The notes under the pieces are model-generated. The model made no database searches and was not told the origin of the DNA. It was given only the letters and a program-made list of their open reading frames with translations. This document shows, one piece after another, positions 1 to 5,504 of a stretch of DNA of 6,303 nucleotides. This stretch comes from an uncultured Fidelibacterota bacterium. GTDB taxonomy: Bacteria > Fidelibacterota > Fidelibacteria > Fidelibacterales > Fidelibacteraceae. Numbering within the stretch: position 1 is the stretch's first letter; every line of letters begins with the position of its first letter. A program made the position numbers and the translations under genes. The stretch spans positions 1 to 6,303 of the forward strand of contig CALMFL010000118.1 in assembly GCA_937862595.1 (NCBI GenBank), read 5' to 3'.

Positions 1-2
1 AT

Positions 3-394
3 CCTTCCGGCCGTATCATTGACTTCCCCATCAAGTCTTCCCTGCGTGAAGGTTGATGGGCATTGCGCAGGCGATCGCCATTATCCCCGGCATTTCGCGT
101 TCCGGCAGCACCGTGTCCGCGGGGATGTTCCTCGGCATGCCCCGGGAAAAAGTTGCAAAATTCTCTTTTTTAATGGCGCTTCCGATCATTTTCGGCGCCA
201 CGATCATGGAGGCAAGGGCGGCGTTTTCCGCGGAAACCTTTGCCTGGTCCGGGATCATCATCGGGACGGCGACGGCATTTCTGTTCGGCTACTTTGCCGT
301 CAAATGGCTGCTTCGCGCCATCATCAAAGGAAAATTGTATTTGTTCGGACTCTATTGTCTGGCGGTGGGATTTTTAGCAATCATATTCGGGTAA
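3..394 (+). CDS. uppP: Undecaprenyl-diphosphatase (UppP/BacA), 3' part, with apparent frameshift near 53
   Basis: UppP is an integral membrane enzyme that dephosphorylates undecaprenyl diphosphate to regenerate the lipid carrier used for peptidoglycan and other envelope glycans. The visible part is the C-terminal half. The family signature PGISRSGST is encoded at 86-112, followed by PREKVAKFSFLMALPIIFGA and two further hydrophobic segments ending at the TAA at 392-394. The N-terminal half, including the glutamate-rich motif, lies outside the window. The reading frame is broken. Frame 3 encodes a plausible upstream stretch ending SSLREG at 36-53 and then meets TGA. Frame 2 carries MGIAQAIAIIPG from 56. 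Inserting one T near 53-55 (GGTTG to GGTTTG) joins them as SLREGLMGIAQ, which reads like the normal family sequence. This may be a sequencing or assembly error near a contig edge or a real inactivating deletion. The family call is secure; the intactness is not. Confidence 0.88.
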
Positions 395-400
395 TATTTC

Positions 401-1396
401 ATGAGCTGGCTCAGCGATTTTGACCATGAGATCGGGAACATCGGGAACGGGAATATCAAACCGGTGTACTTTCTGTACGGGAACGATTTCTACCTGCGGG
501 ACCTCGCGATCCAGACCCTCCGCCGCGCCCTGACGGAGAAAGGGGTCCGCTACGATTACGGGTTTTATCCGGGCTCCGAGATCGACGCAAGCGAACTTCA
601 GAACATCCTGTTCGGCACCTCGCTTTTCCAGTCCGCCAAGTGCTGCGTGATCAACCAGGCCAAGGGCCTGATGCCCTCCGCGAGAAAGATCCTGAACAAC
701 TATTTGGACCGGCCCGAACCCGGGAACGTGCTCATCCTGACCGCGGATGAGATCGACGGCCGCAACGCGCTCTACAAACGGATCCAGGCATCGGCGGTCA
801 CCCTGATGACCACCACGCCCTTTGAAAGCGAGATCCCCGCCTGGGTCCGGCTCTACTGTTCGAAACTCGAACGGAATATCGATGTCGCCGCGATCAGCGA
901 ACTGATCCGCTGCGTCGGCGCCGATCTGGGAAAGCTGAGCAATGAAATTGACAAGATCGACATTTATCTCCCGGAAAAGCAGGAGATCGGGAAAGAAGAC
1001 GTCCTGCTGGTCAGCGGCTATTCCAAAGCCTACAATATCGACAATTTGCTGGATGCCGTGGGACAGAAGAATAAAGCTTCCGCCGTGGCGATCTGTAAAA
1101 ATTTAATTGAAAATGGGGTCAGCGAGGTCTATCTTATCACGGCATTGTATCAGTTCCTCTGGAAGCTGATCATGCTGAAGGATCAGCGTCTCCTGATGTC
1201 ACCGGACCTGGGCAAGGCCGTGCGCGCGTACCGCCCGAAACAGCTGGACCAGCTAAAAATGAATGCCGCCCGTTTTACCCTGCCGCAGCTCCGGCGCGCC
1301 GTCGGAGCCCTCGTGGACGCCGACCGGCGGCTGAAGACGACAAGCTGCGAACCGATCAGTAATTTCATGATAGCTCTTGACGGAATAACGGGATGA
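401..1396 (+). CDS. holA: DNA polymerase III subunit delta (HolA)
   Basis: HolA is the delta subunit of the clamp-loader complex. It opens the beta sliding clamp so that it can be loaded on primed DNA. The 331-residue product matches the usual family length of roughly 330-350. Visible hallmarks are PVYFLYGNDFYL at residues 21-32 (the degenerate Walker-A-like N-terminal strand and loop), a central segment with LGKLSNEIDKI typical of the family's middle domain, and the C-terminal collar-domain motif DADRRLKTTS at 306-315. The ATG at 401 lies 6 bases after the uppP stop and has no recognisable Shine-Dalgarno, so translation may depend on the upstream gene. The N-terminus carries a short repeat (IGNIGNGN, residues 11-18) encoded by a tandem 9-base duplication at 431-448. 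The end overlaps the following sigma-factor start by 4 bases (ATGA). A clamp-loader gene fused translationally to a regulatory sigma gene is functionally unrelated but compact. Confidence 0.93.
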   Translation: MSWLSDFDHEIGNIGNGNIKPVYFLYGNDFYLRDLAIQTLRRALTEKGVRYDYGFYPGSEIDASELQNILFGTSLFQSAKCCVINQAKGLMPSARKILNNYLDRPEPGNVLILTADEIDGRNALYKRIQASAVTLMTTTPFESEIPAWVRLYCSKLERNIDVAAISELIRCVGADLGKLSNEIDKIDIYLPEKQEIGKEDVLLVSGYSKAYNIDNLLDAVGQKNKASAVAICKNLIENGVSEVYLITALYQFLWKLIMLKDQRLLMSPDLGKAVRAYRPKQLDQLKMNAARFTLPQLRRAVGALVDADRRLKTTSCEPISNFMIALDGITG

Positions 1397-1977
1397 TGGA
1401 TAAGGAAAAAATAAAATTCACCGACGAGGAACTGGTCGCCCGCTTTCAGCAGGGCGATGAGCGTGCGTATATCGAACTGGTAAAACGCTACAAGGACCGC
1501 CTGCTGAATTTTGTTTACCGTTACCTTAATTCCTTTGAGCAGTCCGAGGACGTGGTGCAGGACACGCTGATGAAATTGTATACCAGCGCCCACATGTACC
1601 GCGAGATCGCGAAATTCAGCACCTGGATCTTTACCATTGCCGCCAATCTCGCGAAATCCGAACTCCGGCGCTTAAAACGCCGCCGGGTGGTTTCCATCCA
1701 CACCATGGGATATGACGACTCGGAGTATGAGATACCTTCGGAGGACTTCGACCCCGAAAAAGAGACCACCTCGAATTACGGGGAAAAACAGATCCAGGAG
1801 GCGATCGACACGCTGCCGGACCAGTTCAAAACAGTCATCATTCTCCGGGAAGTCCAGCAGCTGTCCTATGAAGAGATCAGCCAGATACTGGGCATTTCGA
1901 TCGGAACCGTCAAAAGCCGCATCAACCGGGGCCGCCTGCGGCTGCAAAAGCTCCTGAAGGATTTAAAGGTGCGGTAA
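1393..1977 (+). CDS. ECF-family RNA polymerase sigma-70 factor (RpoE-like)
   Basis: This 194-residue protein is an alternative sigma factor that directs RNA polymerase to a specific promoter set. Region 2 spans about residues 25-98: the core-binding helix with YRYLNSFEQSEDVVQDTLMKLY, then FSTWIFTIAANLAKSELRR for -10 recognition and melting, ending in a basic LKRRR stretch. An acidic linker (about 105-125, rich in D and E) follows. Region 4 covers about 131-190, with the LPDQFKTVIILRE helix and the -35-binding helix-turn-helix LSYEEISQILGISIGTVKSRINRGR (157-181). Regions 1 and 3 are absent, as expected for the ECF group. Two consecutive ATG codons (1393 and 1396) overlap the holA stop, giving either ATGA or TGATG coupling; I cannot decide which is used. 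The downstream gene encodes a zinc-binding anti-sigma factor, so activity is probably held in check at the membrane. The specific ECF subgroup and target regulon cannot be read from the sequence. Confidence 0.95.
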   Translation: MMDKEKIKFTDEELVARFQQGDERAYIELVKRYKDRLLNFVYRYLNSFEQSEDVVQDTLMKLYTSAHMYREIAKFSTWIFTIAANLAKSELRRLKRRRVVSIHTMGYDDSEYEIPSEDFDPEKETTSNYGEKQIQEAIDTLPDQFKTVIILREVQQLSYEEISQILGISIGTVKSRINRGRLRLQKLLKDLKVR

Positions 1978-1999
1978 AAAACATCGGGAACTTTTTTAC
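1974..1999. repeat. AT-rich inverted repeat overlapping the sigma gene stop codon
   Basis: GTAAAAAA (1974-1981) and TTTTTTAC (1992-1999) are perfect 8-base complements around a 10-base loop (1982-1991). The 5' arm contains the sigma-factor stop codon. In RNA this forms a weak A-U hairpin at the sigma/anti-sigma junction. It lacks a GC-rich stem, so it is not a convincing intrinsic terminator, but it could slow transcription or protect an mRNA end. Function is inference. Confidence 0.45.
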
Positions 2000-2037
2000 G
2001 GACTGAGATTTTATAGACGTGTTTGTACAATAAAGCT

Positions 2038-2043
2038 GGAGGA
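2038..2043 (+). promoter_or_regulatory. Shine-Dalgarno of the anti-sigma gene
   Basis: GGAGGA lies 11 bases before the ATG at 2055. The spacing is a little long, but no closer in-frame start exists, so this site supports 2055 as the start. It gives the anti-sigma gene its own ribosome entry, independent of the sigma gene, which ends 77 bases upstream. Confidence 0.7.
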
Positions 2044-2054
2044 ATTGCGTATCG

Positions 2055-2582
2055 ATGGATTGTTACAGTTTTGATAAGGTCATTTCAGACTACATCGAAT
2101 CAAATCTGAGCGCTAAACAAAAACAGGAAGCAAATGAACATCTCGCACAGTGTCCGGCCTGCAGCGAAAAGCTGGCGGACATGTCACAGTTGCTGGGTGC
2201 CTTAAGAACGCTTCCGAGACCTGTGACGCGCCCGGATTTTGAATCCCGGCTCATGGCTCGGATAGAACGGCAAAAACAGCAGAAGGAAAGCCCTTTCATT
2301 CATGTCTTTCATGAATATTCCCGCGTCATTTCCGTCGCGGCCGCGGTCCTGCTGTTCGTTGCCACATCGCTGTTCGTCTACACTTCGGTGGTGCTGCCGG
2401 GTTCTCCGGCATCGGTCCCGTCCGCCAGTATCCGCAGCGTTGAACCGGCCGCCGCACTTCCGGCCGCCGCCGCAGGGGTACGTCCGGAACAGGCAGGCGG
2501 GGTAGCGGAAAAAACCCTCCCGGACACGAACCGGGTGCAGAATCCGGATTATAACAGCCGGATAATGATGGTAAATGAATAA
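2055..2582 (+). CDS. Membrane anti-sigma factor with N-terminal zinc-binding (ZAS/zf-HC2-type) domain
   Basis: The 175-residue product probably binds and inhibits the ECF sigma factor encoded just upstream. The N-terminal cytoplasmic domain has the H-x3-C-x2-C zinc motif (H29, C33, C36, within HLAQCPAC), plus a cysteine at position 3 that may act as a further ligand. This layout is typical of zinc-associated anti-sigma domains. A polar linker (about 52-88) leads to one strong transmembrane helix at about 91-113 (VISVAAAVLLFVATSLFVY). The remaining roughly 60 residues, predicted to be periplasmic, are rich in Ala, Pro, Ser and Val with no recognisable sensor domain. This suggests signalling through regulated proteolysis or a partner protein, which is inference. 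The start is ATG 2055 with GGAGGA upstream. Pairing with the sigma factor rests on adjacency, same strand and domain architecture; the anti-sigma role is confident, the signal unknown. Confidence 0.87.
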   Translation: MDCYSFDKVISDYIESNLSAKQKQEANEHLAQCPACSEKLADMSQLLGALRTLPRPVTRPDFESRLMARIERQKQQKESPFIHVFHEYSRVISVAAAVLLFVATSLFVYTSVVLPGSPASVPSASIRSVEPAAALPAAAAGVRPEQAGGVAEKTLPDTNRVQNPDYNSRIMMVNE

Positions 2583-2586
2583 ATAA

Positions 2587-2617
2587 TTTGGAATTGGACG
2601 AGAATTCCTTATATTTG
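2587..2617 (+). promoter_or_regulatory. Bacteroidota-type promoter (TTTG -33 / TAnnTTTG -7)
   Basis: TTTG at 2587-2590 and TATATTTG at 2610-2617 are separated by 19 bases. This matches the established Bacteroides housekeeping-sigma consensus of TTTG around -33 and TAnnTTTG around -7. Transcription would begin a few bases after 2617, giving a leader of about 25 bases before the ATG at 2649. It starts right after the anti-sigma stop codon and drives the small zinc-ribbon-like gene. Confidence 0.75.
2590..2608. repeat. Inverted repeat in the promoter spacer, candidate operator
   Basis: GGAATT (2590-2595) and AATTCC (2603-2608) are perfect 6-base inverted repeats separated by 7 bases. They sit exactly between the -33 and -7 elements, and the first base overlaps the -33 box. 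A dimeric repressor bound here would block polymerase. The position is suggestive; the binding protein is unknown, and a 6-base repeat in AT-rich DNA can occur by chance. Confidence 0.4.
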
Positions 2618-2633
2618 CCCGCAAATAAAGAGC

Positions 2634-2639
2634 GGAGGT
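2634..2639 (+). promoter_or_regulatory. Strong Shine-Dalgarno of the 63-codon gene
   Basis: GGAGGT is placed 9 bases before the ATG at 2649, with an A-rich stretch between them. This near-ideal site fixes the start and predicts efficient translation. Confidence 0.8.
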
Positions 2640-2648
2640 TGTAAAAAT

Positions 2649-2840
2649 ATGGCTAAACCAGCAGGCTTCGGAGCAAAGATCGCCAACCGTGAGAAAACCG
2701 GAAGAACCTGTCCCGTATGCGGACAGCCGATCTCATATGTCAAGCACTATGAGAGCGTCAAAGGGTCCGCCGGCAGCAACAAGTTCAAACAAAAGGTTGT
2801 CGGTATCTGCGGATGCAATAAGAAAGATTATTTCGAATAA
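2649..2840 (+). CDS. Small basic zinc-ribbon-like protein of unknown function (63 residues)
   Basis: I do not recognise this family. The product is short and basic (about 10 Lys and 2 Arg against 4 acidic residues). Four cysteines form a probable zinc-binding pattern: C21-x2-C24 within TCPVCGQPI and C54-x-C56 within GICGCNKK, about 30 residues apart, with H33 between them. The first pair has the CPxCG knuckle shape seen in zinc ribbons; the second is an atypical C-G-C. The N-terminus (MAKPAGFGAKIANREK) is basic and Gly/Ala-rich, resembling tails of ribosome- or nucleic-acid-associated proteins. That is a resemblance only. The gene has its own promoter, a strong Shine-Dalgarno and a terminator, and so looks monocistronic and well expressed. 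Its codon use appears more AT-rich than that of its neighbours. No signal peptide or membrane segment is seen, so it is likely cytoplasmic. That the gene is real is very likely; a nucleic-acid- or ribosome-binding role is a guess. Confidence 0.85.
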   Translation: MAKPAGFGAKIANREKTGRTCPVCGQPISYVKHYESVKGSAGSNKFKQKVVGICGCNKKDYFE

Positions 2841-2863
2841 ATAATTTTTTCTAAAACGATGTT

Positions 2864-2892
2864 CACCCCGGTCCTCCGGGGTGTTTTGTTTT
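2864..2892 (+). terminator. Intrinsic terminator after the small zinc-ribbon-like gene
   Basis: CACCCCGG (2864-2871) and CCGGGGTG (2876-2883) form a perfect 8-base-pair, GC-rich stem with a TCCT loop. TTTTGTTTT follows at 2884-2892. AAAAC at 2853-2857 can also pair with GTTTT at 2888-2892, extending the structure. It lies 23 bases after the stop codon and insulates the small gene from the TPR/glycosyltransferase operon. Confidence 0.9.
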
Positions 2893-2911
2893 ATGACATG
2901 TTTTCGGAAGC

Positions 2912-2955
2912 GCCGGGGAATGCCGGCATATGGCCGGGATCGTCCGAGCGATCCC
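2912..2955. repeat. Two GC-rich hairpins in the intergenic stretch before the TPR gene
   Basis: GCCGG (2912-2916) pairs with CCGGC (2923-2927). GGGATCG (2936-2942) pairs perfectly with CGATCCC (2949-2955) around a 6-base loop. The block contrasts with the AT-rich run at about 2976-3020 that precedes the next gene. No T-run follows the second hairpin, so it is not a standard terminator. It may be an RNA leader structure or simply degenerate intergenic DNA. No other gene was seen in the 181 bases between 2841 and 3021. Confidence 0.35.
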
Positions 2956-3021
2956 CGCGCTTAGCCCCGCCAGGTGCTTTTTGCTGTTTTATTATTATCA
3001 AATAATCGTTATTATAAGCCG

Positions 3022-4599
3022 ATGAGCAAGAAATCACGTAAATATTATGTTTTCGCCCTGCTGTTCCTGGTCTCCTGCGGTTCCCGCGAACTGATCCCGG
3101 AAACGCCCGCGCCCCAGCCGGAAAAATATCCCACGCAGGGGATCCTTCATTTCATGTACGGCGAAATCTACCGTTCTACCGGAAATATCGGCTATGCCAA
3201 TATGGAATACCGGCGCGCGCTGGAATACGACACGACGACCACCATCCTGAATGCGATCGGGGAGAGCTATCTCCTTCTGGGGAAACACCTGCTGGCCACG
3301 GAGTATTTTGAAAAAGCGCTGGCGCTGGCGCCGGGCGATCAGACCGCCGCCAGTCACGTTGCGGAGCTTTACATGCGCGAATCGCGCTTTGAAGAAGCGA
3401 TCCCGATCCTGGAACGGCAGCTCGGGGACGCTCCCGACGATCCCGGCCTGATGCGGAAGCTGGCGGAATGTTACCGCCGGAGCGGGCGGCACGGGGATGC
3501 CCTGGCGCTTCTTGACAGGATGATCCTCCTTGAACCGGATATCGCCTGGAGCTATATCTATGCGGCGGAAACCCTCTTCGAGACCGGCCGTATCCGCGAG
3601 GCGGCGCCCTACCTTGAAAAAGCGGTCGCGCTCATCCCGCCGAACAACGACCTGTACGAGTTCTGGATCCGCTCCCTTTTTGAGAATAAAGATTATCCGG
3701 GCATGCTGCGCGCGCTGGAAACCTGGCTCAATAGCAGGCCGGAAATGCTCGCCCCGTATTTTTTATACATCGATTATCAGTTCCAGTTCGGAAATTTCCA
3801 GAAGGCCGACAGCGCGCTTGCGATGATCAGGTCCCGGTGGGAAGAAAGCGGCAGGATCTCCTATTTTCAGGGCGTGAGCGCGATGGCGCGGAACGAGGCC
3901 GACTCCGTCTGGTATTATTTTGAGCGCAGCGAAGCCTTTCCCGAGGACAACACGGACCTTTATATGCATTACGGATTGTGGTTCTGGGAAAAAGGGGATC
4001 GCGAAACCGCCGAAGCGATCGCGGACCGGGCCATCCTGCGGCAGGGTCCGGAATCCCGCTGGCTGCACATGAAAGCCATGATCCGGGCGCAATCCGGCGA
4101 CTTTCTCACCGCCGAAGGCCTGCTGAAGGACGTGCTGGCGAACGAACCCGGGAACCTCAACGCCAAAGAAGACCTGGCCAATATCTATATCGAAACGGAA
4201 CGCCACGCACAAGCGGATTCGGTCTACGCCGAGATCCTGCGGGAAGCTCCCGGCAATATCTCCGTCCTGAACAATTACGCCTATGCCCTTGCGCAGATGG
4301 ACATGAGGCTTGCAGATGCCATGCGCATGGCGGACAAAGCGCTTAAAAAAGAGAAGAACGCCGCCTACTGCGACACGAAGGCCTGGATCCTGTTCCGGCA
4401 GAAGAAATTGTCGCAAGCCCTGAAGTGGGTCGAAAAAGCCCTGAGTTATCCGGACGTCAGCAGCGACGTCTACTATCATAAAGGAAGGATCCTGGCGGAA
4501 ATGAAACGCCCGGATGAAGCCCGGAAAGCCTATGAACAATCCCTGGAACTCGATCCAGGGAACCCGATCGTTAAAAAAGCACTGGAGGAGTTAAAATAA
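3022..4599 (+). CDS. TPR-repeat lipoprotein
   Basis: The 525-residue product begins with a lipoprotein signal peptide: basic MSKKSRK, hydrophobic YYVFALLFL, then the lipobox LVSC with the lipidated cysteine at residue 19. A short Pro-rich linker (about 23-36) leads into an array of roughly 13-14 tetratricopeptide repeats that fills the rest of the protein. Typical repeat ends are YFEKALALAPGD, YLEKAVALIPPN and AYEQSLELDPGN. Such arrays are protein-protein scaffolds; here the protein would be tethered to the periplasmic or outer face of an envelope membrane. The residues after Cys19 are Gly-Ser, not the Asp that signals inner-membrane retention in enterobacteria, so outer-membrane placement is plausible. 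An in-frame GTG at 2974 would add 16 residues in front of the signal peptide and is rejected. The chosen ATG has no clear Shine-Dalgarno. The stop overlaps the next start (TAATG), tying it to two glycosyltransferases, so a scaffold role in envelope glycan assembly is a reasonable guess. Its partner is unknown. Confidence 0.9.
   Translation: MSKKSRKYYVFALLFLVSCGSRELIPETPAPQPEKYPTQGILHFMYGEIYRSTGNIGYANMEYRRALEYDTTTTILNAIGESYLLLGKHLLATEYFEKALALAPGDQTAASHVAELYMRESRFEEAIPILERQLGDAPDDPGLMRKLAECYRRSGRHGDALALLDRMILLEPDIAWSYIYAAETLFETGRIREAAPYLEKAVALIPPNNDLYEFWIRSLFENKDYPGMLRALETWLNSRPEMLAPYFLYIDYQFQFGNFQKADSALAMIRSRWEESGRISYFQGVSAMARNEADSVWYYFERSEAFPEDNTDLYMHYGLWFWEKGDRETAEAIADRAILRQGPESRWLHMKAMIRAQSGDFLTAEGLLKDVLANEPGNLNAKEDLANIYIETERHAQADSVYAEILREAPGNISVLNNYAYALAQMDMRLADAMRMADKALKKEKNAAYCDTKAWILFRQKKLSQALKWVEKALSYPDVSSDVYYHKGRILAEMKRPDEARKAYEQSLELDPGNPIVKKALEELK
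4584..4590 (+). promoter_or_regulatory. Shine-Dalgarno of the DPM1-like glycosyltransferase gene
   Basis: GGAGGAG lies 8 bases before the ATG at 4599, inside the last codons of the TPR gene. It supports this start and allows both re-initiation by ribosomes leaving the TPR gene and independent entry. Confidence 0.75.
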
Positions 4600-5504
4600 T
4601 GGACGTATCAGTCGTTGTACCGGTTTATAATGAGGAAGGGACCGTTCAGGAGCTGGCAAAGCGCGTCCTTGCCGTCTTTGAACAGCAAAAACTCGAAGGC
4701 GAGATCATCTTTGTGAACGACGGGTCGACGGACAGCACCACGGCTCTGTGCGACGCCATGGCCGCGCAGTCGCCCGCGATCACCCACATTTATTTTCACC
4801 GCAATAAAGGCAAAGCCGCCGGACTTCAGGCAGGCTTCGATGCGGCGAAAGGAGCCAGCGTGATCACGATGGACGGCGATCTGCAGGATGACCCGAAAGA
4901 GATCCCCGCCCTGCTGGCAAAACTGAAAGAAGGCTGGGACGTGGTTTCCGGCTGGAAGAAAAAACGGCACGACCCCATCACGAAACGCTGGCCGTCCAAG
5001 CTGTTCAACTGGGCCGCCCGGGTCATGTCCGGGATCAAGATCCACGATTTCAACTGCGGACTGAAAGCCTACCGGAGCGAAGTGGTCAAATCGGTCAAGC
5101 TCTACGGGGAAATGCACCGCTGGATCCCCGTGCTGGCAAAGGTGGAGGGATTTAAAACGACCGAGATCGTGGTGACCCACCATCCCAGGACCAGCGGTGT
5201 CAGCAAATACGGGTTCAGCCGGACCTTCAAGGGATTCTTTGATTTTATGACGATCTTTTTCCTGAGCCGCTTCACCCTGCGCCCGATGCATTTTTTCGGA
5301 TTTTTCGGACTTTTATCTGCCCTCGCGGGAACGGTCGTCGAGATCATGGTGCTGATCTACAAATACGCTTACGGCGAACCTTTCCAGTCCCACCTGGCCA
5401 TGCTGATCCTGGGCGTTCTGCTGATCGTACTGGGCGTTCAGCTGTTCTCGATCGGGCTGTTCGGTGAAATGATCGTTTATCAATCAAAAAAGAAAACGCT
5501 GTAA
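4599..5504 (+). CDS. Polyprenyl-phosphate glycosyltransferase, GT2 family, DPM1/GtrB-like
   Basis: The 301-residue enzyme belongs to the bacterial DPM1-like GT2 group, which transfers a sugar from a nucleotide donor to a polyprenyl phosphate at the cytoplasmic face of the membrane. Visible motifs, in order, are VVVPVYNEE (5-13), FVNDGSTD (38-45) for nucleotide binding, RNKGKAAGLQAGF (68-80), the metal-binding DGD within MDGDLQDDP (91-99), DFNCGLKAYR (150-159), and HPRTSGVSKYG (195-205), a hallmark of this subgroup. Two transmembrane helices follow at about 231-254 and 266-290, the GtrB-like C-terminal arrangement. Length and motif set look intact. The start overlaps the TPR gene's stop by one base and has a good Shine-Dalgarno. 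The donor sugar cannot be told from sequence: glucose, mannose, GlcNAc and aminoarabinose-type transfer all occur in relatives. The acceptor is probably undecaprenyl phosphate, the product of UppP, encoded upstream in this window. Confidence 0.92.
   Translation: MDVSVVVPVYNEEGTVQELAKRVLAVFEQQKLEGEIIFVNDGSTDSTTALCDAMAAQSPAITHIYFHRNKGKAAGLQAGFDAAKGASVITMDGDLQDDPKEIPALLAKLKEGWDVVSGWKKKRHDPITKRWPSKLFNWAARVMSGIKIHDFNCGLKAYRSEVVKSVKLYGEMHRWIPVLAKVEGFKTTEIVVTHHPRTSGVSKYGFSRTFKGFFDFMTIFFLSRFTLRPMHFFGFFGLLSALAGTVVEIMVLIYKYAYGEPFQSHLAMLILGVLLIVLGVQLFSIGLFGEMIVYQSKKKTL

Noticed and set aside
19..423. Open frame of 134 codons on the plus strand overlapping uppP
   Set aside because: Its product is rich in His and Arg with no family features. 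The overlapping frame carries the UppP signature and hydrophobic helices, so this is a shadow frame.
2003..2031. Sigma-70-like -10 (TACAAT at 2026-2031) before the anti-sigma gene
   Set aside because: No matching -35 at about 17 bases upstream, no TAnnTTTG form, and such hexamers are common by chance.
2980..3011. Possible TTTG/TAnnTTTG promoter for the TPR operon
   Set aside because: TTTG at 2980-2983 is present, but the sequence 19 bases downstream (TAATCGTT) lacks the TTTG half of the -7 box. A promoter is expected here but not supported.
2974..3021. Upstream GTG start for the TPR lipoprotein gene
   Set aside because: It would place 16 residues before the basic n-region of a clear lipoprotein signal peptide. 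Starting at ATG 3022 gives a standard signal with the lipobox cysteine at residue 19.
3763..4539. Long minus-strand open frame opposite the TPR gene
   Set aside because: It is antisense to a well-supported TPR array, and its translation shows no recognisable domain. The openness follows from codon bias of the real gene.
4608..5291. Long minus-strand open frame opposite the DPM1-like gene
   Set aside because: The plus strand encodes a complete set of GT2 motifs here; the antisense translation resembles no family.
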